From Mikania micrantha (Eukaryota; Streptophyta; Magnoliopsida; Asterales; Asteraceae), in NCBI GenBank assembly GCA_009363875.1, contig CM018682.1:56194031-56258030 (forward strand): DNA of 64,000 bases, read 5' to 3'. Positions 21,657 through 33,400 of this stretch are shown here, one piece after another (positions within the stretch are counted from its first letter, which is position 1; each line of letters opens with the position of its first letter). Position numbers and translations under genes: made by a program. The notes under the pieces are model-generated. The model did no database searches, was not told the DNA's origin, and saw nothing but the letters and a program-made list of their open reading frames with translations.

Positions 21657-23249
21657 TTATTCTAATTGCAGCATACCAAGCCTTAGAACTAAATTTTGAA
21701 AAGTTGAAGTCTCTAAGGGCTTAGTAAATATATCTGCAAGTTCATCAGCACTAGGAACAAACTTTGGATCAATCAGACCTTTTTCAAAACAATCCCTTAT
21801 AAAATGATGTCTGATTTCAATATGTTTGGTCCTAGAGTGCTGAACTGGATTTTTTACAATACAAAGAGCTGAGGCACTATCCATTAACAATGGTGTCTTA
21901 GACTCTTTGATGCCATAATCCAAAAGTTGGTTCTGAAGCCAGAGAATTTGGGAAGTACAGCTTGCAGCAGCAATGTACTCGGCTTCAGCTGTGGATGTAG
22001 CCACAGATGTTTGTTTCTTACTCTGCCAAGAAACCAAACAGTTTTCTAGAAACTGACAACCACCAGAAGTGGATTTCCTGGTGAGTTTGCATCCTGCATA
22101 GTCACTATCAGAGAAAGCAACCAGCTTGTAGGAATGCCCAGTTGAATACCAAATTCCCAGTGATTGAGTGCCCTGCAGATATCTAAAAATCCTTTTAACA
22201 GTAATCAAATGAGATTCTTTAGGTGCAGCCTGAAATCTAGCACAAACACATGTAGCAAACATAATGTCTGGTCTAGATGCTGTGAGATACATCAAGGAAC
22301 CAATCATACATCTATAAAGTGTTTCATCAACTGATTTACCTTTCAAGTCTGCATCAAGTTGTGTGGTGCTGCTCATGGGGTTAGAACAATGTTTACTGTT
22401 TTGCAGATCAAATTTCTTTAACAAATCTTTTGTATATTTTGATTGGTGAATGAAAATGCCATCAGGACTTTGTTTGGTTTGAAGACCCAAGAAAAATTGT
22501 AATTCACCCATGGCACTCATTTCAAAATTCTTTGTCATTAGCTCATTAAAAGCATCACACAACTTGGGATCAGAGGAAGCAAAAATTATGTCATCAACAT
22601 AAATTTGAACAAGGAGCTTATGTTGTCCTACTTTCTTTATGAACAAAGTTTTATCTATGGAGCCTCTAGTGAAGTTATTTTGAAGGAGAAAAGTGGATAG
22701 AGTATCATACCAGGCTCTCGGTGCTTGTTTCAACCCATAAAGAGCTTTATCAAGCTTGTACACCCAATCAGGATGTTTATTGTCCTCAAAACCTGGTGGT
22801 TGACACACATACACTTCCTTTTTTATTTTACCATATAGAAAAGCACTTTTGACATCCATTTGAAAAACTTTTAGTTTGTGTAAGGCAGCATATGCTAAAA
22901 ACAATCTAATTGCTTCCAGTCTGGCTACAGGGGCAAAAGTCTCATCATAATCAATACCTTCTTCCAGTACAACCAGTCTGGCCTTATTCTTAACTATTTG
23001 ACCATTTTCATCATTTTTATTCCTAAACACCCATTTAGTGCCTATTGCACACTTACCTTGGGGTAAAGGAACCAACTCCCAGACTTGTTGTTTCTTGAAC
23101 TGCAACAGCTCCAACTGCATAGCCTCCACCCAGCCATTGTCTCTGAGTGCTATGTGATAGTTCTTTGGCTCTTGCTGACTGACAAATAAAGCATAGAGAC
23201 AGAAATTTGACAATTGGCTTCTTGTTGAAACACCAGCAGAAAATGGCAC
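21657..23249 (-). pseudogene. Element D reverse transcriptase and RNase H (3' part of pol)
   Basis: The open frame carries the copia RT (WVFRNKNDENGQIVKNKARL, TFAPVARLEAIRLFLAYAA, FQMDVKSAFLYG, the catalytic YVDD at 22590-22601) and RNase H (AFSDSDYAGCKLTRKSTSGG, SVATSTAEAEYIAAASC, FIRDCFEKGLIDP). A few residues normally found between LVV and the EEGIDYDE segment are missing, which points to a small in-frame deletion near 22965. The frame is separated from the integrase frame by a frameshift between 23053 and 23249. The product would copy element RNA to DNA. Confidence 0.9.
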
Positions 23250-24417
23250 CCATAACTTGAGATAACGGATGATCCTTCAGTTCTTGATATGGGATAAGAT
23301 TAGTGCAAGTGTTAGATGGAGATTCAGTGGTTGTAGATGTTGATGAAGAAGCTGGAAACAAGTCAGTAGGAATGTCAAAAGATGTAGAGGAAACCAGAAT
23401 CTCATCAGCATTTGTAGTGGGAGGAACTACTGAAGCAGAAATAGCATCAGGTTTAGCAGACCTTGGCAGAGTATCACTAAACCTGAACAGGTGAGTACTA
23501 ACATCATCATCATCATCAGTACTACCTTGTGAGTTTCCCATAGCAGCTGTTGATGCATTATCTGCCAGAATAACAGACTCAACTGGAGGTTGATATGGAA
23601 CATATTGCAGTATATCCAAATCAAACATCTCTACAGGGTTTTGTGGGATGGGATCTTTTGGTGATTCATTGAACTTGACATGAATAATTTCTTCAACCAA
23701 CTTGGTTCTGCAATTAAACACTCTGTAAGCTTTGCAAGTTGAAGAATATCCCACAAAATATCCTGCATCCACTTTGGAGTCAAACTTTTTAAGTGGATCT
23801 TTGGTATTGAGGATATTGCAAGGACAACCAAAAGCTCTGAAGAAGGAAATCAAAGGGGTCAAAGTATGAAGCACTTCATAAGGTGTTTTCAACCATCTTT
23901 GATTCACCAAAACCCTGTTTTGCACATAACAAGCAGTATTGACAGCTTCTGCCCAGAAAGTCAATGGCAAGCCGAAATCAGCAAGCATTGTTCTGGCAGC
24001 TTCAATTAAAGTTCGATTCTTCCTTTCAACTACTCCATTTTGTTCAGGAGTTCTAGGGATGCTGTACTGCCTCTTGATTCCCTTTGACAGATAAAACTCA
24101 TCCAGAATATGATTTCTGAACTCTATTCCATTTTCACTCCTTACACACTTGACAGGAAGAGAATATTGTTTCTCAACATACAACACAAAGTGAATAATAG
24201 ACTTAGCAACCTCATCTTTTGAGTGCAAGAAGAAGGTCCAGACAAACCTGGAGTAATCATCAACAACTACTAAGCAATACTTCTTCTTTGCCATACTCAT
24301 GACCTTCACTGGCCCAAACAATCCATATGTAACATTTGCAAACAAGCAGTTGATTTTGTATCGCCAATTGGAGGAAAAGATACTTTGTGTTGCTTCCCTT
24401 TCAAGCAAGCAGTACAA
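23053..24417 (-). pseudogene. Element D integrase core and linker (frame-shifted)
   Basis: Encodes the integrase catalytic core: VVVDDYSRFVWTFFLHSKDE (first Asp), VRSENGIEFRNHIL (the next acidic site, with Glu in place of Asp-Asn-Gly) and PEQNGVVERKNRTLIEAART (Glu). A serine/threonine-rich linker toward RT follows. It is joined to the upstream protease frame only through a one-base loss near 24320 and to the RT frame through a second frameshift. The replaced acidic residue could itself lower activity, but I judge this from one copy only. Confidence 0.88.
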
Positions 24418-24992
24418 TTTTCATCACAACAAAAATCCTTCATTGGAAGACCTCGAACCAGACCATGTTTCACCAGTTGATTCATGTTTTTGAGATTTAC
24501 ATGACCCAACCTTCTGTGCCACAGATTAGATTCCTTGAGAGAGGCCTTAGAGAATAGACATGGATGACCTTTAACAGAAATTTTCTTTGACAGATCAAAT
24601 GCATAAACCTTTCCCACTCTATTAGCTTTAAGAAGAGTATATTCATCCAAGACCTTGCCAATCAGAGGCAACACTTCAGAAGACAGTATCCTGCAGTCTT
24701 GCTTGGTGAAAGGAGAAATGTGACCCTTATCACACATCTGACTGACACTTAGTAAGTTGTACTTGAGATTCTCTACATGGTTCACATCATCAAACCTTAA
24801 CTCACCATTTGATACATATCCTTTTCCTATGATGTAACCCTTAGCATCATTTCCAAATGAAACAAATCCCTTCCTTCCTGTAAAATAGTCATTAAGAAGA
24901 GATCTGCTTCCAGTCATATGCATGGACCCTCCACTATCAACATACCAGATGCTATTTTGGCATGCTGAAGGACCCTGCATACATGAACACAC
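24306..24992 (-). pseudogene. Element D protease and GAG-pre-integrase zinc region
   Basis: Begins directly behind the TGA that ends gag (24993-24995), in the same frame. The aspartic protease motif is WYVDSGGSMHMTG. It is followed by NLLSVSQMCDKG and the zinc-binding segment LWHRRLGHVNLKNMNQL..CTACLKGKQH that precedes copia integrase. The frame ends at a frameshift near 24320. A pyrimidine-containing tract ending ATGCAG lies between the gag stop and the protease, as in element E. Confidence 0.88.
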
Positions 24993-26360
24993 TCAGTTAG
25001 ACTTTTGGACCCAAACCAGTTTGGTTTTGGGTCTGTTATCATACGAAGAAACAAAAGTAACAGTTTCATTTGAAGCAACACTTGAATCATTCTTTTCAAA
25101 AGATTTAACCTTGGTTTTTGACCTTGGTTTCTTCTGATGAAATGAAGCAACAGAGGCATCTAATAGGTTGGCTCTTCCTAGCAGATGTTGCAACATCATA
25201 ACCAGTTGATGCTGGTTTTGAGTCAAAGTTTTGATTTCCTCAGAAACATCAATACTTGACTTCAAATTTTTGTGCTTCATTTCCTTAACTTCTATGGGTG
25301 ATGAAGAAGGTTTCAAGTGCTTTTTCTTTGAATCTGGAAAAACCCCTTGACCTTTCTTGGATTTACTTGAATCATTTCCCTGTGAGGGTTTTCCAGATTT
25401 TGAAACTACTGATGATTCTGGTACGAACTTGGAACTAAATTCATTTTTCATCTTGATTATGTTCTTGTTTTTGTGCTTAATTTTATTGAATTTAGATCCT
25501 CTTCTGTACCAGCATTCATCAGAAGAATGATTGAACAACCTACAAACTTCACAAGGCACTCTCTTGTGTTTCTCCTTGTGAGTACCTACTAGTACTGAAG
25601 ACTTAGATACTGAATTTTTGTTCTTCAGTACATTTGGTGCTTCAGTATTTGTAGATTGTGTTACAACTACTGATGCTTTGACAACCTCTGAAGAGTTCTT
25701 CTTCAGTCCTTGTCTATCAACACATTTCTCATCAACAATTGTACCATTACCAGCTTTTTCTACAACTGCTGATGAGACACTCTGGCTTATCAGAAGCCGT
25801 GCATCATTCTCTCCAGTGCCATGCCCATCTGACTCAATCAATTTTAAATTTAATTCATTTGAGACTTTTTCATCAGGATCAATCTCAATTAAAACACTAT
25901 CCTGACATGTTTCACCCTGGATGACATTTGTACATCCAATAGAATAAGAATATGTTTCAATATCCACAGTTTCAAACTCAGATTTGCATGCACTTATCTC
26001 ACTTTTAGATGATTCTTCAGCATCAGACTTTTCTGAAGATTTGGTGGATTGGTATACACTGTCCCCTTCAGACTCACAGTCAAGATTTTTTGGTGTATAA
26101 TTAGCTGGAGGGGCAGTGTGATTGTATCCAATACCAAACTTCACATTTGATGTTGTTTGTTTGTTTAACAACATCTCAAACCCCTTGCAAGACTCAACCC
26201 ATTTTTCACACTCTACTTGGGTTGCTGCAAGTGTTTGTTTCAGATCATTGTGTTTTACAAGCATGACTTCCACCCTAGCCTTTTCATCAGACAACTGACA
26301 CTTGAGTTTATAAATTTCAGACTCTTTTTCATTCAAAACTTTCTCAAATTCAGTTTTATT
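24993..26360 (-). pseudogene. Element D gag, C-terminal half
   Basis: This continues the gag frame beyond a TAG (26361-26363). The sequence is helical and charged at first (KESEIYKLKCQLSDEKARVE, a probable coiled coil). It becomes Ser/Lys-rich and has a Cys/His segment (CEVCRLFNHSSDECWY) resembling an additional zinc-binding site. It ends VWVQKSN then TGA, the position where element E gag also ends (AWVPNVN). Long C-terminal gag extensions like this are typical of SIRE-type copia elements. Confidence 0.8.
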
Positions 26361-27995
26361 CTAAGTCACAACTTTTTCTAAATCCAACTTCTCATTGATT
26401 AATTCAACATTTATTTCTCTGATGGAAGCAAATGCTGAAATACATGATTCTGAACACAACTTAGCTTTTGATTCAGATGATACCTGGGATGTTGAAGAAG
26501 TTAGACCTGAGCTGTCAGTTGAATCTATAGCCATCAAAGCAAGATTCCCGAATGGGTTGTCTCCACCATGTGGACCAGCTTCAGAGTACAGCTGTTCATT
26601 GAAATCAGATAAGTCATCAGGTAAACTACTCCAATCTGCTACTCCTGAGGTAAAGAAACTCTGATGTAGTTGTTGAGGCTGTTGATTTGTTTGAGATTTG
26701 CTAGGTTCAGGAAGAGCAGGTGATTGTGAAGGTATTAGTGCTGGAGTATGAGTGGGTTGTGGCATATAGAAACAAGGATATGGATAAGGCATAGGACTTT
26801 GTGGTACAAAATGAGCTGGATAAAATTGTTGTTGACCAGATCCAGAAGATTGTTGTCCTTTGTTTTGTGGGTTGTTGCTAGGAAAGGTCACAAAGGGTGC
26901 AGAAGAACTAGGTCCAGTGGATTTGCATTCTCTGGCAAAATGTCCAAGCCTGTTACACTTGTGACATCTCAACTTCCCTTTGTGAAAACCAACCTTGGTT
27001 TTGCCAGTTAATCCGGGAAATTTTCTTCCAAATCTTTTGTAGAATTTTTGAGATCTGATGTTTATTAAGGCCATCTGACTTAATATGTCCATTTCTTCTA
27101 GATCATCATCTGGGATTCCCTTTAAATCATCCATCACAAAGCACCAATTCTCTCCTGAGTTTCCTGCATTGCCATCAATTCCAACAAAAGCATGCTCAGC
27201 ACCATTAGTAGAGAAATCAATATGCTCATCATAAGAACATTCAGATGCAGCATATTCTGACTCTTGACCCATCAAGGCAGTATTGCCAGGAATGAAATCA
27301 TCAGTGAGCTTGCCAGATGAAGACAGTTTTCTCTTCTGTTCTACCTCTCTCTCAAAAGTTAAGAGTTTCCCCTGGAGTTGGGTGAGAGATAGATTCTCTA
27401 GATTTGCATTAGAGCGTAAGACAATAGTATAAGTGTCCCATCTCTCAGGCAGTGATCTGAGAAATCTATTGTTCATCTGACTATTTGTATACTCCTGCTT
27501 AACCATTTTTAATTCAGAAATCAGACAGGAGAACCGCTCAAACTGTTGAGTCAATGACTCACCCTTTCTATGAGAAAAAGTCTCATATTGTTGGGCGAGG
27601 ATTTCTCTAGTGTTTGCTAGAACCTCATCAGTTCCACCGAATTGTTCTTTCAGTGCAACCCAGAGATCATGAGCAGTGTCATGATGCATCAATCCTGAAT
27701 ATATCTCATTCGGCAAAGCCATGGCCAGAATACCATGAGCTTTTGCATCAATTTCAAACAATTTTATATCCTCATCCGAATACATATCTGATGGTTTCGG
27801 AATCATTGTTTTAGTTTCAGGATCAGTGATCATGGGTTTATACGGACCATGCACCACAGATTTCCAACATCCTGCACTGTTAATTGACAAGTGATGTAGC
27901 ATTCTACGTTGCCAAATGTTGTACTCACTCCAAACCAGCATTGGAGGCTTGGTTGCGGAGCCTGTGTTGTGCGGATCATTGTTTGGAGTCGACAT
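26361..27995 (-). pseudogene. Element D gag, N-terminal half
   Basis: The ATG at 27995 starts MSTPNNDPH. Upstream in-frame codons are non-ATG. It holds the copia gag (UBN2-type) domain: LVWSEYNIWQRRMLHHL, LWVALKEQFGGTDEVLANTR, GESLTQQFERFSCLISEL and LRSLPERWDTYTIVL. A CCHC zinc knuckle (CHKCNRLGHFARECKS) near residue 350 and a Pro/Gln-rich segment follow. It is cut from its C-terminal half by one TAG at 26361-26363. Gag forms the particle and binds the RNA. Confidence 0.9.
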
Positions 27996-28210
27996 CTTCT
28001 CAGATTCAATCAATTTCAACTAAATTCAAATGGCTTAATCACAAACTCAACAAATTAATTCAAACTAATCTATGTTGAAAAACAAATCAGCGAAACTTAT
28101 CAGAAAACTTCAATCTATAACAAGTTCTTACTAATCGGCTAATTCGATCAAACAGAGAGCTAAAATGAGCAGTTTCAGAGATCAATTGTTTAATCGATCA
28201 ATGATTAACC

Positions 28211-28224
28211 AGCTCTGATACCAA
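28211..28224 (-). other. Primer-binding site of element D (tRNA-iMet)
   Basis: On the minus strand TTGGTATCAGAGCT lies one base after the 5' LTR end. The core TGGTATCAGAGC matches initiator tRNA-Met. Confidence 0.88.
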
Positions 28225-28225
28225 T

Positions 28226-28818
28226 TGTAGGATCAGTTGTTCTCATTTGATCAGTATTAGATTATAGCAGCGGAATTCAGAGATGAATTAGCATAAGAAT
28301 TAGCAAGAACACTTGAATATTAATGAAACAGTAAAGAACAATTTGTTATAGAAAGAGAATTCTGCAAATGGAAATATTTCATTCAATGCGCTAACTTCGC
28401 TTACAAAAACACTATGTCAACTGCCCTTATATAGAAACAGTGACGTCTGATGATGTCACATGATGTTGACACCTAACAGACATAAAACAACAACTGATAT
28501 AAACAAAACTACTGAGGATGTTCATAAAGTCTGAAGGCATCCTCTTACAAAGTCTGATTAACTAAAACTACTGAAAGCAAACTACAACATCTGATGAGTA
28601 AACTACTCATCAGACTTTTACAACTACTGAAAGTAAAATACTAAAGACAAAAACAAACATCACAACATCTGAAGACTAACACTTCAGCTGTTGGGAATAA
28701 CTTCAGATCTTGTAACTCTTCAAGTAGTCTTCAGCTGTTGTGTTCTTCTTCAGTTGTTGTGTGTATATGAGACTTAAAGGTTTTTCTGATCAGGCTCATT
28801 AGTTCCTTTGGTCCAACA
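28226..28818 (-). repeat. 5' LTR of element D (right side), 593 bp
   Basis: Same length as the left LTR, with about 8 substitutions visible by eye. TATA, TGACGTC and the CTGATGAGTA / TACTCATCAG inverted repeat are all preserved. Confidence 0.93.
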
Positions 28819-28823
28819 GAAAC

Positions 28824-30013
28824 AATGAAAGAATGTTACGGAATCAAAGATGTCGGATGAAATGCTTAATTATCATCAGGAACAATACATCATGTGGTTC
28901 GGTACGTGGTGGGATGGTGGCTGGGCGGACGGTAAGTTCGACCCTACATATGCCCTATATATAAGCATACTGAAACAAATGGTATAAGTGGTTAATGGTG
29001 ATGTTGAGGTTGTTATTCAAAGGATTTTTCAACCATTGTGTTGACTTTGTTTTCTTACATGCTTTCTCAGGTGACGCACAGGATTAAGCTAAGATTCAGA
29101 ATTGCATGCTACGATGCCCAGATATAGATCCTAGTTCGCTTTTGAAGAAGCACATCTTCTGAGATCAATACGAATCTCTTTCGATATCTTGTATAGATAC
29201 AAGATAGATATATTTGATTCTTTTGGATAGGTTTACTTAGTTAAATTATCAAACATTGACATTTGTAATTTAACTTTGTAATCCTAGTTAATGTTTTATT
29301 GTGCTTAATTATTCTTAACATTGATGCTATGTAAACAATCTGATCATCACGACTATCACTCACGATATCGCACCCCGAGAACCTTCCGCCCGACGGGGAC
29401 TTCGATCCAACCCCGCCGGCTCGGGGTGTGACGTCGGATGAAATGCTTAATTATCATCAGGAACAATACATCATGTGGTTCGGTATGTGGTGGGACGGTG
29501 GCTGGGCGGACGGTAAGTTCGACCCTACATATGCCCTATATATAAGCATACTGAAACAAATGGTATAAGTGGTTAATGGTGATGTTGAGGTTGTTATTCA
29601 AAGGATTTTTCAACCATTGTGTTGACTTTGTTTTCTTACATGCTTTCTCAGGTGACGCACAGGATTAAGCTAAGATTCAGAATTGCATGCTACGATGCCC
29701 AGATATAGATCCTAGTTCGCTTTTGAAGAAGCACATCTTCTGAGATCAATACGAATCTCTTTCGATATCTTGTATAGATACAAGATAGATATATTTGATT
29801 CTTTTGGATAGGTTTACTTAGTTAAATTATCAAACATTGACATTTGTAATTTAACTTTGTAATCCTAGTTAATGTTTTATTGTGCTTAATTATTCTTAAC
29901 ATTGATGCTATGTAAACAATCTGATCATCACGACTATCATTCACGATATCGCACCCCGAGAACCTTCTGCCCGACGGGGACTTCGATCCAACCCCGCCGG
30001 CTCGGGGTGTGAC
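28824..30013 (+). repeat. 3' LTR fragment of element C
   Basis: The sequence resumes right after D's target duplication. From about 28836 (GAATGTTACGGAATCAAAG) it matches the third promoter module of the C 5' LTR and then the LTR end. TATA boxes lie at 28956-28965 and 29537-29546. The 5' portion of the LTR is missing and the end is duplicated. It stops at GTGTGAC, fused to a piece of F's LTR. No gene is seen. Confidence 0.85.
28852..30013 (+). repeat. Exact-period 581-bp tandem duplication of the LTR end
   Basis: Copies 28852-29432 and 29433-30013 are both 581 bp and differ at only a few positions (for example TACGTGG versus TATGTGG, CCTTCCG versus CCTTCTG). The join is GTGTGAC followed by GTCGGATG. 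Each copy has its own TATA box and LTR terminus. Confidence 0.93.
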
Positions 30014-30443
30014 ACGAATATATCTGTAAGTTTAACGTTCTGAATGATTGTCACACCCCGAGCCGGCGGGATAGGATCGGTTGTCCCGTCGGGCGGAAGG
30101 TTCCCGGGGCGCGATATCGTGAGTGATAATCGTGATGATCAGATTGTTTACACTGCACATAATATAAATGAGAAAATGCTAAATATAATAGAATTACACA
30201 GCTCAATTACATCAGTATTGTTTATAATTTAACAATGTAAATCTACCATCAACATCATAAATTTCTATCTTGTATTTACACAAGATATACAAAATAAATT
30301 TGTATAATGATGTCTTCAAAAGTATGCAGGTCCAAAATGCTAAGCCTTATATCTGAAGTCCTAGTCCAAAAGGAATAACCCCTTAGTTGACCTGTTCGTC
30401 ACCTGAGAAGTCATGCAAAAATCAAGTCAACACATGGTTGGTG
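29613..30443. repeat. Long inverted repeat formed by the LTR ends of C and B
   Basis: The end of C's LTR (about 29613-30013, plus) and the start of B's left LTR (30049 to about 30443, minus-oriented) are related sequences head to head across a 35-bp spacer. They contain GGCTCGGGGTGTGAC and its complement GTCACACCCCGAGCC. The arms are imperfect, but matching blocks run the full 400 bp. Confidence 0.8.
30014..30048 (+). repeat. Short remnant of F's 5' LTR before element B
   Basis: These 35 bp read in the sense of an F-type LTR. They match the complement of A's LTR near 5270-5310 (CGAATATATCTG, GTTTAACGTTCTGAATGAT). They are continuous with 42919 onward once B is removed. The last five bases, ATGAT, are the target duplication of B. 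Confidence 0.85.
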
Positions 30444-33400
30444 AGTTCATATAGTTTTATGATTTGAAAATGATTTGAAAATGATTTGAAAACCTCTTTT
30501 GGTAAAGACCCTAACCTCATTAACTCCACATGTAATATCCACATCGGTATGCTTATATATAGGGAATCACGAAAGGGTCAAGCCCAGACGCTATCCCACC
30601 ACATACTAATATGCATATGACACTGTTGTTAATGATAATTAAGCATTTTTACCTAACACTTCTGATTTAGATCATGATATTGAAATCTGATTTGCCTTTG
30701 ATTCTCTTGATTTTTGATCGAAGATATAGGATTTCCCAAAAGTCAGTGATAATAGTAAAATGTCAAATATTTCATTAAATAATTAAATAAAACATTGAAT
30801 ACAACTAAGACATGATGATTGGGCATTATTTGACCCAATCAATTAGACTTAGTTGTGGGTGGTTGTCCAAGTTGTAACCTCTCACACGTGACCCATGTCA
30901 GGCATAACTCACAAGGAGTACACCTGAACTGAGCGGGATTTTAATGTTTTGCCCGTTACAGCCTGACCCAATGGTCTTCTGCATCTGAGTGGGAGTTTAA
31001 TGTTTTGCCCGTTACAGCCTGACTCAATGGTCTTCTGCATCTGAGTGGGACTTTAAGGATATCCTGTGATTCTTGATCTCTTGATTCTCATGATTTTGAC
31101 CTTGATATTGATTCCATTTGATCGTTCATGTTATTGCCCGTATAGCCTGACTACAAGAGTCTTCTATACCTGAAAGGGACTTTATATGTGTGTTACACGT
31201 GGTCTTGATTCCATATACAACTGACATCCACCTTAACTTGAGTATTAATGATTTCATTAGATCATAATGATTTCATTATTTCATGATTCACACACATTTA
31301 TGATTTCTGATTCCTTGAGTCTCTTGATCTTGATCTTTTGACTTTCCAATGATTCACAATGATAATTGAATTGATTATGATTCTTTGTGCTCAGATCCCA
31401 CACTGAGTTATGATTCCTTTGAATGTGATCTTTTGATTTTGTTCACATGATTTCACTTTGAATTTAGATTCTTGAATTTGAGCTTGATTGACTAAGGGTT
31501 GATTTAGAGTTTAAATTTAAGGTATTACTCCTAAGAGTACTTAACTTTTATTTGATAACTTGATCTGTTTAATAATTTCCTAGACAGGAGTCTAAGAGTA
31601 TCAACGAACATATATATGTAAAACATATAATAGATAAAAGCATTTAAATAAACAGTTTAAATAAAACAGTTTACGCATGCTTCTCAGCCCCGCGTTTTAA
31701 AACAAAAATGTTAGAAAAGGGGCAATGAACTCACCTGTGTTGCTTTGTACTGAATTACCACAAAATGCGCGCTCGTTGTTGTAGCCTAAGTATCTTCGGT
31801 TCCTGAGTTGTTTTAAGAGAATTCGCATACGATGAGTATCTATAACAAACATTGGGTCTAGGGTTTGGTCTCGGTGTGCAACTAAGTGTCCTATGATACT
31901 AATGTGTTTCTAGGATTGCATCTAACTAAACTAGAATTATTACCCGTTAGTAACCCTAATCCCATGTTAATCATTTAAAGGCTTTAATTAAATCATGTTC
32001 AAATTATTTCATTCTAAGTTAATTATTTAGAAAACATTATTTAGTATAATTTAATAAAGTTTAGGAATCATTTACTTTCAATTAAAACGTAATTAATTTT
32101 GAAATAGTGAACTTTCTCATGATGGGCTTGGGTTAAGCCCATTGGGCCAACTTTGGACCCAACATTAAGCTTTGATTATGCAAATGATTTCTCGCTAGAT
32201 CTTTGATTTACTAACCTTGATAGTTTAAATACCATCTAGATTAGTCACATGTTTTATAGAACATCCTAGGGTTTAAGTGTTAATATTTAAATAAACACTT
32301 GAACCTTAAGTTATTGTTTTGATCCATATGACATTACAATGAAATCCAGATGTGCTAGACCTAACTAATGGATGTTAATAACCATATTTTGTCGAGTGCA
32401 TGATCATGAAACCCTAATTAGTTCCATGCACACACATACTACCCCCATGTAATCTCCATGCATCTATGTATCACACCACTTCATGATCAAGATTTCTAAG
32501 TTCCACCCCTACATTCAGCCGAAAGGTTTGTCGAAAGACATCCATTCGAATGAGAGGGGTATCGAATGAAATAAGGCACTGGCGATTGAACGTGAGTCGA
32601 ATGAGAGTGTGCCGACTAAGTCCTTGTCGAATAGGAATGGTCGAATGAACTCTTGATTCTCGAAAGAGGCTGGTCGAATGAGGACTCATTCGAAGAAGAT
32701 TGGCCGAACGAAAGAAGCATGGTCGATTGAGAAGTTGTCGAATGAGTGGGGGTTGCCGACTGATCAAATCCCGACCGAATGGGTCTTCCACGAATGGGGC
32801 GATCGAATGAGTCTGTGATTCGGCGAATGGGTTGCCCACGCGAATGAGGTCTAGGTCGAAACTGAATGGCGAAAGAGGGTGGCCGAAAGAAGTTCTTGGC
32901 TATTCGGCGAATGAGGGTTAACCCTCATTCGGTGAGCTGAGTTGAGGTCATTCGGCGACTCGGGGAGAACAGGTGCAGCAAGGATTTTTCAAAGCAGATC
33001 AACCATAGATTGAACTAGAGTCTGTTCCTATAATGTTCTAAGTGTATTTGGTGCAAACCCTAAGTGTTGAAAGAGTCTAGAACCGACCAATAAAGGGGGC
33101 GGCCATGAGGGTTTTCAAAACCCTAAAACCGGACTGAAAATCGTTCTTTACCTCGAATTGGCTGGATAGAAGCTCAGATCGGCTGTACTTTCACGATCTA
33201 CTAGTGATGGGGGTGATTTAGACACCAAAATGGCTTGAAATGGTGAAGAAATGAGAGAGTTAGGGTTTTGAATTGTAGAGAGAGAAACTAGAGAGAGAAG
33301 GTGGCGGAAATGAGGAGAGAGGATGGGTTGGTGAAGAAGATGAAGGGGAAATAAATGCCTCATCAAGGCTTTCATCTACCCGGTTGTTCGATCTCGCTCG

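Larger units (their letters stand above)
17184..28818 (-). mobile_element. Ty1/copia (SIRE-like) element D with extra 3' gene
   Basis: Minus-strand element of 11635 bp with 593-bp LTRs and the target duplication GAAAC (17179-17183 and 28819-28823). In the sense direction it holds a tRNA-iMet primer site, a long gag, protease, integrase, reverse transcriptase and RNase H. This order, with integrase before RT, is diagnostic for Ty1/copia. A 1033-codon accessory gene and a polypurine tract follow. The long gag and a gene in the 3' position suggest the SIRE lineage. About 8 LTR differences in 593 bp indicate a moderately recent insertion. gag-pol carries a nonsense codon, two frameshifts and a small deletion, but the accessory gene is intact. 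Confidence 0.93.
1..30013 (+). mobile_element. Ty3/gypsy (Tekay-like) element C, truncated, hosting nested insertions A and D
   Basis: This plus-strand LTR retrotransposon is reconstructed from separated pieces. They are the 5' LTR (1-1447 and 15165-15576), a tRNA-iMet primer site at 15579, a gag pseudogene (15745-17055), about 130 bp of decayed sequence, and a 3' LTR fragment (28824-30013). Element A splits its 5' LTR and element D splits its interior. Both junctions carry 5-bp target duplications, which proves the order of insertion. Reverse transcriptase, RNase H and integrase are absent, so most of pol was deleted before D arrived. The LTR start lies upstream of this window. The family call rests on gag similarity to elements A and B and on the shared GC-rich LTR end. 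Confidence 0.8.

Noticed and set aside
32471..32839. 122-codon minus-strand frame, repeated at 41344-41712
   Set aside because: It lies in the CATTCG motif cluster of B's LTRs. The two copies match only because the LTRs are nearly identical, and the composition follows the repeats.
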